NCBI GenBank assembly: GCA_041398825.1
Contig: JAWKTX010000005.1
Location: 62,001 to 126,000 of the forward strand
Source of the DNA: Planctomycetaceae bacterium
Lineage (GTDB): Bacteria > Planctomycetota > Planctomycetia > Planctomycetales > Planctomycetaceae
Reading direction: 5' to 3'
Length of the DNA stretch: 64,000 bases
In this document: one piece after another, positions 54,501 through 62,129 of the stretch
Position numbering within the stretch: position 1 is the first letter of the stretch
Layout: every line of letters starts with the position of its first letter
Position numbers and translations under genes: made by a program
Notes under the pieces: generated by a model
The model's database searches: none
The model's input: the letters and a program-made list of their open reading frames with translations, nothing else
What the model was told of the DNA's origin: nothing

Positions 54501-57128
54501 GAAGTTCGACAGCAGCTGGCATTGTCTCTGGGTAATGTCAGGTCTGCCCGGGCACCGGTGGTGCTCGCGGAACTCGCTCAGTCGTCCAGCGATCCCTTCA
54601 TGTCCGGCGCCGTGCTGAGTTCCCTGAACACAACCAATATCGCTCCGTTCACCGAGATCGTTTTGCAGAACCCCGGTTTGCGTTCGCGATTGGGCGACGA
54701 TGTGCTTGCATCTGTGGCAGGAATGGGCAATGAAGATGCCGTCCGCGATGTTCTGAGCGTGCTGCTGACCTCTGAAGGCAGTGCCAATGGGCTCCGGTGG
54801 CACTCCTGGCAGCTCCAAAGTCTGGCTCGGTTGCTGGATGGACTTGATCGACGCAAACCAGCACCGGTCGGATGCGTGACGCCGGAATTAGAGGCGGCGG
54901 CGGGTCATCTGGCCAGCGACATTCGCAAAGCACTGATGAACTCTGAAACCTCGGATGAAGACCTGTCAGCGATGCTGGGTTTGCCGGGACGTCGTTTGGG
55001 ACCCGTTTCATTGAAACTGTTTCAGCCGGGTGACTTGCCTGACAGTGCCGAAATCGTCTCATTCGTTAGCCCGCAGTTTTCGTCTGATCGACAGCTATCA
55101 GCCGTGAGAGCAATGACGAATCGGGCAGAGGAGGATGGCGGAGCATTGCTGCTGAGCCGAATATCTGCCGCCACTCCTGCCGTTCGACAGGAGATCGTGA
55201 AGGCATTGCTCAGTCAGCGAAATTGGGACTCGGCAACCGTAACTGCGCTGGAAGATGGAAACCTGACTGCTTTCGATCTTGACGCCGCCGCACGTGAACA
55301 ACTTACAGCGAGGCTGTCCGGGGATTTGAAAAAACGGGCGAGCAAGGTTCTGGAATCGACGCATTCGGATCGTCAGGCTCTGGTTGCCGAATGGTCGGAC
55401 GTCGCCACAATGACCGGAGATTTATCGGCAGGCAGGGCGGCATTCGCGAAACGTTGTAGTGTGTGCCACCGGCTCGAAAACGTCGGCCATGTCGTGGGAC
55501 CTGATCTTGCGGCCCTTACGGCACGTTCGACCAGCTTTCTCTTGAATGCCATTCTCGACCCCAATCGGGATGTCGATGCTCGTTATCAGTCATACGTTGT
55601 GGTCAACGATCAGGGACAATCGTTTAGCGGACTGATGGTCAGTGAAACGTCAACCAGCATCACTTTGCGTCAGCAGGAGGGAAAGGAAATCGTATTCCTG
55701 CGAAATGAACTGGAGGAAATCAAGGCCACCGGAAAGTCAGTCATGCCGGAAGGCCTTGAGAAAGATCTGACGAGGCAGGAGCTTGCAGACATTCTCGCGT
55801 ATCTGCAGGAACTGGGGCCCGAACCAAAATCATTTGAAGGAAATCATCCTTCCCTGGTGAAAGCCATCGAAAACGGACAACTGAATTTGCTGGCTTCAAC
55901 AGGTTCCATCTACGGAGACGAAATTGCCTACGAAACAGATTCGCCCTTCCGGAATATAGGTTATTGGCATTCCGCAGAAGATCGCGTTGTCTGGGGTTTA
56001 CTGGTGACGGAATCCGGCGACTTCGATGTGTGGATGGACTACTCATGCGATGACGCAACAGCCGGCAATCATCTGCGAATCGATGGTGGTGAACCCACAT
56101 TGACCACCGTCGTTGCTGGTACCGGAGGATGGGCCAGCTACCGACAAAAACTGATCGGGAGGATCCACCTGTCGTCCGGAAGAAATCAGCTTTCATTAAA
56201 AGCGGCCGCTGCACTGCGAGGCACCGCACTGCTGGACCTGCGAAGCCTGATCCTTGTTCCTGCAGGTGCCACTCCGTTGCTGGCCATGGACTCGACTTCC
56301 GAAAACAAGGATTTCAGTACGGTGTCTCCCGTCATGATTGCCAGAACTATTCTGGACGACACGATCTCAGGAGCAGACCGGGAAAAGGTCATTGCGGACA
56401 ATTCACAGCATTCCGCCGCTGTTATACGGGCAATGACTGAGGACCTTCCGGAAGATCCCACAGAAGAGTATCGGCGGATTCCATGGATCTGGCGTGTTGC
56501 AATTGCAGCGGGTCGTCGTAATCAGTCAGGTGAGATTCTGGCGATCCTTGACGCGTCTTTGCCGCAACAAAATCAACCTCTGCGTGACTGGCAATCCGTT
56601 GTTATCGGTGGCGGAATCATTAACGGCATCAGTCTTGAAGGGGGCTGGCCACTCGATCGCATCCAGCGTCTGATTGCTGGCAACACGAATTTGAGCATCC
56701 GATGGAATCTGGCCATCCAGCAGGCAGGCATCATGGCTGATAACGATGCTGTTCGGAAAGGAACACGGTACGACGCCCTTCGAATGATCGCGTTACAGAC
56801 CTGGGATGAGGCTGGCGAACAACTGGTGAAGTATCTTGGCAGGGATGTGGATGCCGAATTACAGCAAGGTGCAGTCAGCGGGCTTTCTGATATGCCTGCC
56901 GCCGAAGCAGGACGCCAGTTGCTGATTCATTTGCCACATTTGACAGCCAGGAACAAAGAGTTTGCACTCGATGCCCTGATGCGAACAACTGCTCGAATTC
57001 ACCGGCTCCTGACCGCCGTTGAAAATGGTGATGTAAACGCATCAGATCTGGGGACGCACCGCATAGAGAGGCTCCGGGAACATCAGGAGCTTGAAGTTCG
57101 AGACAAAGCGAACCATCTATTGCCGTAA
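51519..57128 (+). CDS. Secreted ceramidase-like / PVC dehydrogenase-like / cytochrome c fusion (1869 aa)
   Basis: ATG 51519 gives a signal peptide (VIVSQILLAVSVFDPTLFA); the frame upstream to 51429 is not protein-like. Residues about 40-475 fit the N-terminal domain of neutral ceramidases (YQVGVAKKDVTPDYPVRLSG; FTHTHCAPK; SYACHCVTLSHN). From about 485 to 864 the PVC-type membrane-bound dehydrogenase propeller follows (LACEP-type start, VDYGHGI, RGQVRVLKDLNADG, DTNGDGVADLRKVLFTG). HEAT-like helices occupy about 880-1280. A cytochrome c domain carries CSVCH at 1313-1317 with VGPDLAAL and NPNRDVD-like turns. A CBM-like beta-sandwich (about 1450-1590) and a further helical repeat region end the protein. 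All parts are in one uninterrupted frame. It is a probable periplasmic or surface oxidoreductase/hydrolase on an unknown substrate. Confidence 0.85.
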   Translation: MPIRNTVRRCVIVSQILLAVSVFDPTLFATTFAESGSNHIYQVGVAKKDVTPDYPVRLSGFAFRKTESEGISQKIWARALAIGADASSNDAGETTSGPVVIVTLDSLGVRLEQVNEIASRLAKKTGLQRDRLAITFTHTHCAPKVNGAADNIFAEAIPPEHQDHLDQYTVELVNAIEGVVLEALASRKPATLEWGVGEVGFAKNRRTPGGPTDHSLPILVVRNVDAAGTVRAIYTSYACHCVTLSHNLISGDWAGYAVEAIERHFPDAMGLVSIGCGSDQNPVSGVTGDKIDVCQMQGMQIGDEISRLIEQRRLTPLGGRVHTTLNHLQLAFQTLPTRDEYEKMVEAGGAPGYNAQTQLQKLNQGKKLPVSLEYPIQTVSFGDELCMVFLSGEVCVDYAIRLRKELAPNRIWMHGYSNDFGAYIPSERLLAEGGYGAGAEIPYFALPAKLMTGLEEQIVAEVHRQVPPAFRQNLAGGTNGISPRSPEESLRALKTHPTLKVELVACEPQISDPVAIDFGLNGDVWVCQMVDYGHGIEEEFTPRGQVRVLKDLNADGLFESSTVFLDGLRYPTDVKIWRDGALVCDAPDILYAEDTNGDGVADLRKVLFTGFATHNGQARVNSLQWGLDGWVYGSCGLFGGRITNESGVVVDVTGRDFRIRPDTGEMEPVTGRTQQSRVRDDWGNWFGCDNGTLIRHYPVSEDYARRNPFVPPSPTAVFVPTGQDAGRLFPSSDLVLFKLSGAAGRATAACGVGVYRDDLLGESYSGNSFSCEPVNQLVYRQQLFRQGATIRGRRAPNEQSVDFLTSTDQWFRPVQARTGPDGAIWVVDMYRYVIEHPKWIPEETLAELNVFAGQGLGRIYRVTTAGAGRQSVGDLRAKSNPELVELVNHPNGTVRDMVHQSLIWREAADVTDALNHVATAGSRPASRLQALSILDGLDQLSQDVLLVALQDKHPEVRRNAIRLSEAVLANSGAATGKTGVLLEQVLAMKDDPAFEVRQQLALSLGNVRSARAPVVLAELAQSSSDPFMSGAVLSSLNTTNIAPFTEIVLQNPGLRSRLGDDVLASVAGMGNEDAVRDVLSVLLTSEGSANGLRWHSWQLQSLARLLDGLDRRKPAPVGCVTPELEAAAGHLASDIRKALMNSETSDEDLSAMLGLPGRRLGPVSLKLFQPGDLPDSAEIVSFVSPQFSSDRQLSAVRAMTNRAEEDGGALLLSRISAATPAVRQEIVKALLSQRNWDSATVTALEDGNLTAFDLDAAAREQLTARLSGDLKKRASKVLESTHSDRQALVAEWSDVATMTGDLSAGRAAFAKRCSVCHRLENVGHVVGPDLAALTARSTSFLLNAILDPNRDVDARYQSYVVVNDQGQSFSGLMVSETSTSITLRQQEGKEIVFLRNELEEIKATGKSVMPEGLEKDLTRQELADILAYLQELGPEPKSFEGNHPSLVKAIENGQLNLLASTGSIYGDEIAYETDSPFRNIGYWHSAEDRVVWGLLVTESGDFDVWMDYSCDDATAGNHLRIDGGEPTLTTVVAGTGGWASYRQKLIGRIHLSSGRNQLSLKAAAALRGTALLDLRSLILVPAGATPLLAMDSTSENKDFSTVSPVMIARTILDDTISGADREKVIADNSQHSAAVIRAMTEDLPEDPTEEYRRIPWIWRVAIAAGRRNQSGEILAILDASLPQQNQPLRDWQSVVIGGGIINGISLEGGWPLDRIQRLIAGNTNLSIRWNLAIQQAGIMADNDAVRKGTRYDALRMIALQTWDEAGEQLVKYLGRDVDAELQQGAVSGLSDMPAAEAGRQLLIHLPHLTARNKEFALDALMRTTARIHRLLTAVENGDVNASDLGTHRIERLREHQELEVRDKANHLLP

Positions 57129-57130
57129 CG

Positions 57131-57541
57131 TCAGGTTCCTGGTGCCAGCATGCCAAGAATCACAACGCTTGCGCTGCCGAGGAAAGCCACTCCGAAAAGG
57201 ACCGTGCCAACAAGCGCCAGAATGCGAGAGCGATGCGGGATCAGAAGACCGTATACGCAAAGAATCAGAGCGACCACATTCAGCAATGCACCGCTTCCAC
57301 CCAGGGCCACCAATTGAACGAGCGTCGAAGGATCGTTCTGAAGCTGATGAAGTTCCGCAGGAGATCCGGGAAGCCGTGACGCCCAGTAAAACAGCAGGGC
57401 ATACAGACCGATCGATAAGAGACCAAACGCAAAACCGGCAATAGCCACGGTATTTGTTGATCCCTGGTCGACGACGATTGGCGGCTGGCTCGCTGTTTCC
57501 GTGTTTCTTTCTGACACAACTGGAATCCTGTGGAACGGCAT
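57131..57541 (-). CDS. Small membrane protein of unknown function
   Basis: A 136-residue protein, started at ATG 57541-57539; the frame is open further to 57616 but the extra 25 residues are Cys/Arg-rich and unlikely. A polar N-terminus (about 35 residues) precedes three hydrophobic segments (TVAIAGFAFGLLSIGLYALLFYWA; GGSGALLNVVALILCVYGLLI; ILALVGTVLFGVAFLGSASVVILG). It resembles small DUF4190-type membrane proteins in layout only. It is convergent with the fusion gene, with two bases between stops. Confidence 0.6.
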   Translation of the reverse strand: MPFHRIPVVSERNTETASQPPIVVDQGSTNTVAIAGFAFGLLSIGLYALLFYWASRLPGSPAELHQLQNDPSTLVQLVALGGSGALLNVVALILCVYGLLIPHRSRILALVGTVLFGVAFLGSASVVILGMLAPGT

Positions 57542-57770
57542 GGTCAACTGATGTGCAGCAAATCTCACGCAACGGCAGTACGCCACGCACGTGCGTACAT
57601 AGTCATAACTCTGCACCTACTCGCTGGGGTGTATCACATGATCTCCACCACAACACTTGACGCATCCATTAACATGTGGTGTCATATACGTTGTCCTCAA
57701 GGGTGGTTGCCCCCTGCCTCGTAACGGTTGGGCAAAAAGATTGGCACTGAGATTTTAACAGGAGAAAGAA

Positions 57771-58193
57771 ATGCGTTTTGCAAGTTCAGCTGTCGTTGTC
57801 TTTCTGATTCTTGGTCTTGCAGGATCTGCTCCGTTCGGAGCGACCGCTCAGGAAAAATCGAAAAGCAAATCTTCTGCCTCTTCGAAAGAGAAGGAGAAGC
57901 AGGCGTCACCGTGGCGGCGGCTGCCGCCGGGCTACGGAAGTCTGGAGCTGTCAGAAACTCAAAAGGAGAAAGTTTACAGCATCCGGCAGGAGTACGGTGC
58001 GCAAATCGATGACCTTCAGGAACAAATCAAAACACTTCGAGAAAAGATGAACAAGGAGACCGAGGCGATCCTGACGACAGATCAGAAGAAATCGCTGGCA
58101 GCGAACGAAAAGCCTGAAGAAGGCGATTCGACAGAAAAGAAGAGCTCGGGTACAGCGAAGAAATCATCCTCAAAGTCTCGAAAAACCAAATAA
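57771..58193 (+). CDS. Spy/CpxP-like small periplasmic protein
   Basis: A 140-residue protein. A good ribosome-binding site (AGGAGA, 8 bases before the ATG) and a signal peptide (MRFASSAVVVFLILGLAGSA, cleaved near ATAQE) are visible. The central part (about 50-110) is a helical hairpin of the LTxxQ/Spy type: LELSETQKEKVYSIRQEYG, IDDLQEQIKTLREKMNKETE and ILTTDQKKSL. Both ends of the mature protein are Lys/Ser/Glu-rich and probably disordered. Spy-like proteins act as ATP-independent periplasmic chaperones; planctomycetes have many such genes. Confidence 0.78.
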   Translation: MRFASSAVVVFLILGLAGSAPFGATAQEKSKSKSSASSKEKEKQASPWRRLPPGYGSLELSETQKEKVYSIRQEYGAQIDDLQEQIKTLREKMNKETEAILTTDQKKSLAANEKPEEGDSTEKKSSGTAKKSSSKSRKTK

Positions 58194-58258
58194 TCGTGGC
58201 TGCCTGAATCCGAGCTCAGTCACTCTACTCGTGCGAGACTGTTTGCTACAGTGGCCGC

Positions 58259-59575
58259 ATGAAAATTGCTGTTCCGGACAGACGATCGCCGTTTCGGGCG
58301 ATAGACGATTATGGAATGCTGCTGGTGCTGTTGTTGCTGGCAGCATTCTTTAGTGTCTGCACGTTTAATGAGCAACACCCGAGCGGTGCCGACGCGGGCA
58401 TTCAGGTGGCCGACTTCATCGCAAATGGTCACTTTACCAATGTGTTAATCGTCGTTCGCGACACCGTGGAAGACGGAGAGTTTGCCGATGCCGTGGAAAT
58501 GCGACTTGCGGAGAGAGACATCGATGTCCTCAGCACCGTAAGGGGCGGACCGGGCGACGTGCGAGTCGCAATCGACAAGATACTTTCAGAGGGAGGAAGA
58601 ATCGACGCCGTTGCTGCTAATGACGTATCCGCAAAATGGACCATCTTTGATCGGTACGTCGATGTGGGACGTGAAAAGTGCGTGACTCCCCAGCCTTATC
58701 GATGGCCGGATTTCCTGAAGCGTTCCAACCTGCTGGGAGTGGCGAATCAGACCGCCATTTACGCGATCATTGCCGTGGGAATGACAATGGTCATCATGAC
58801 CGCCGGGATCGATTTGAGTGTTGGTTCCCTGGTTGCTTTATCTTCCGTGACAGCAGCGGTCCTGATCCGAAAGGCGGGCGGAGTTGAGTGTGGCTTGCCT
58901 GCGATGATCGCCGCATGCTTCGCAGGAATCGTCGTTTGCTCACTTTCCGGGCTGTTCACAGGGCTGATGGTGACGCGATTTGGGGTGCCTCCATTTATCG
59001 TATCACTGAGCGTAATGATGATGGCCAGTGGCATCGCCTTTCGAATTTCCGAGGGCCGTTCCGTTCCTGAGGTTTCGCAGTCGTTCCTGTGGATTGGTGG
59101 TTCCAATATCATGGGGGTTCCCAGCCCGGTCTGGATGATGGGGATCATCTACCTGGTGGCACACTGGGTGATGTCTCGCACAGTTTTCGGTCGATACGTC
59201 TACGCAATTGGTGGCAATCCGGAGGCATCTCGATTGTCAGGCGTACCTGTCGGGCCTGTTCTGCTGGCGGTTTATGTGCTCAGCGGTGCACTTGCGGGAG
59301 CGGGCGGCATCATACTTTCGTCAAAACTGGCAGCCGGAGACCCAAAGTTTGGAGACATGTACGAACTGGATGTCATAGCCGCGGTCGTCGTGGGTGGAAC
59401 GTCACTGATGGGTGGTGAGGGCCGAATTTTTGGTACGCTGATCGGGGCATTTATCATTGCAACGATCAAGAATGGAATGAACCTGACCGATGTTGATCCT
59501 TTCAACCAGAAAATCGCCCTCGGAGCCGTGCTGCTTGGCGCGGTGCTTGTTGATCGTCTGAAACGCCGTCCCTGA
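58259..59575 (+). CDS. RbsC-type ABC sugar transporter permease with inserted domain
   Basis: A 438-residue permease. The family core is clear: NQTAIYAIIAVGMTMVIMTAGIDLSVGS, VTRFGVPPFIVSLSVMMMASG, GRYVYAIGGNPEASRLSGV and VIAAVVVGGTSLMGGEGRIFGTLIGAF. Between TM1 (about 20-36) and TM2 (from about 160) is an insertion of about 110 residues, predicted periplasmic, with alternating strands and helices (NVLIVVRDTVEDGEFADAVE; ERDIDVLSTVRGG; VRVAIDKILSEGGRIDAV) that resembles part of a periplasmic binding-protein lobe. Usual RbsC has about 320 residues. No ATPase or binding-protein gene is adjacent, so partners must be elsewhere. Confidence 0.88.
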   Translation: MKIAVPDRRSPFRAIDDYGMLLVLLLLAAFFSVCTFNEQHPSGADAGIQVADFIANGHFTNVLIVVRDTVEDGEFADAVEMRLAERDIDVLSTVRGGPGDVRVAIDKILSEGGRIDAVAANDVSAKWTIFDRYVDVGREKCVTPQPYRWPDFLKRSNLLGVANQTAIYAIIAVGMTMVIMTAGIDLSVGSLVALSSVTAAVLIRKAGGVECGLPAMIAACFAGIVVCSLSGLFTGLMVTRFGVPPFIVSLSVMMMASGIAFRISEGRSVPEVSQSFLWIGGSNIMGVPSPVWMMGIIYLVAHWVMSRTVFGRYVYAIGGNPEASRLSGVPVGPVLLAVYVLSGALAGAGGIILSSKLAAGDPKFGDMYELDVIAAVVVGGTSLMGGEGRIFGTLIGAFIIATIKNGMNLTDVDPFNQKIALGAVLLGAVLVDRLKRRP

Positions 59576-59648
59576 AAGCCGGCATGGAAGAAGTCAGCGT
59601 CCGCTAATTCCTGAGGTTGGTTTCTGAGAGAAAACAAACAGAAGGGCG

Positions 59649-59676
59649 TTGACAGCGGAACCGATAACGTTAGACT
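59649..59676 (+). promoter_or_regulatory. Probable 16S rRNA promoter
   Basis: TTGACA (59649-59654) and TAGACT (59671-59676) are separated by 16 bases, about 235 bases upstream of the mature 16S start. No other good pair was noticed in the leader. Confidence 0.55.
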
Positions 59677-59721
59677 TCCCCGCTCGCCTGACGGAGGCCG
59701 AAGAGTCTTCGGGGCGAAACC

Positions 59722-59735
59722 GATCTTTGACAACA
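59722..59735 (+). promoter_or_regulatory. boxA-like antitermination signal in the 16S leader
   Basis: GATCTTTGACAACA resembles the bacterial rRNA boxA (TGCTCTTTAACAA), which binds NusB/S10 and allows transcription through structured RNA. It lies between the promoter and the mature 16S. A small hairpin (GTCGTT at 59784-59789 with AACGAC at 59800-59805) follows and may be involved in processing. Confidence 0.5.
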
Positions 59736-59908
59736 TGGTTGAGAATGTGAGCCTGTGAGTTTTGTGCACTAGGTAAATTGTTGGTCGTTCTTTGACCGGA
59801 ACGACAAACAGGTATTAAACCACTCTTGTTTTGTAGTCAGTCTCAAAATGGTGTCACGCCCGTGGCACTGGCTTCTTCGGAAGCAGTTTTGATGCTGATT
59901 CAAGCATA

Positions 59909-61410
<1,502 letters not shown>

Positions 61411-61519
61411 GATTGATGGCTCTCTGAGCTTTCCGTACAGAAAGCAGACCCATCTACCAAAAAGAAATCCTGGTACGACAAAACCACACTGATACTCTCA
61501 ACCTGTTTATGTTAACGTA

Positions 61520-61556
61520 AAAAGGCGAGCGAGCCTTCATCGGACTCTCGCCTTTT
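61520..61556. terminator. Bidirectional rho-independent terminator after 16S
   Basis: AAAAGGCGAG (61520-61529) pairs perfectly with CTCGCCTTTT (61547-61556) around a 17-base loop. The T-run on the right serves the 16S transcript and the A-run on the left serves the convergent tadE-like transcript. Its position supports a 16S-only transcription unit. Confidence 0.8.
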
Positions 61557-61633
61557 CATGCGCGATACGCACCGCGGATCTGCCTGGCTCCTCTTGCGGA
61601 GACCGTTCTCTCGAATTCCGCTGCCGAATTGCC

Positions 61634-62119
61634 CTATTCGTGACGCATGGTTGTCTGTGCTGACAGTTGTTTTCCTTCAAGCCATCTTCCGGCAATGAAG
61701 CCCACTTTGTTGTATGGGATGGAAACATCAACCGTGACCAGGTCGTACATTTGAGCATCCGCAAGATTATTACCCGTGGTGGTATTTGCCGGATCCGGAG
61801 TAATGGTGATGGCAATGGAGATGCTGCTAACGTCGGCGTTTAATGCGCCCGAGAGCTTATCCTGAATATATGCCTCGATTTCCGCGTTGGTGGCCCCGTC
61901 CAGAACGCCACGGCGAGCGGCCTCGCGAGACGCATTCGTCACCAGTTGGCTCACCATCATCGCGCGGCCAAACTCAACTATGCCCGCGATTGCCAGAAAA
62001 AACACTGGCAACACAACAGCCGCCTCCACAAGCGCCGCACCTGTTCGCTTTGGCTTGCGAATGTTTCGGGGTCCTGGATTTGGCAGGCAGACGTGATTGC
62101 GATTGATGAAATGATTCAT
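61634..62119 (-). CDS. TadE-like pilus assembly protein
   Basis: A 161-residue protein starting at ATG 62119-62117; an upstream in-frame TTG at 62161 would overlap the preceding gene by 32 bases. The TadE signature is clear: RTGAALVEAAVVLPVFFLAIAGIVEFGRAMMVSQLVTNASREAARRGV, with the GAALVEAA prepilin-like segment and the ASREAAR motif (about 25-75). The rest is a periplasmic beta-rich part. TadE-family minor pilins act in Flp/Tad pilus assembly or related envelope processes. It follows the vWA gene by 10 bases in the same direction, so the two form an operon. Confidence 0.9.
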   Translation of the reverse strand: MNHFINRNHVCLPNPGPRNIRKPKRTGAALVEAAVVLPVFFLAIAGIVEFGRAMMVSQLVTNASREAARRGVLDGATNAEIEAYIQDKLSGALNADVSSISIAITITPDPANTTTGNNLADAQMYDLVTVDVSIPYNKVGFIAGRWLEGKQLSAQTTMRHE

Positions 62120-62129
62120 ATTCGAAAGT

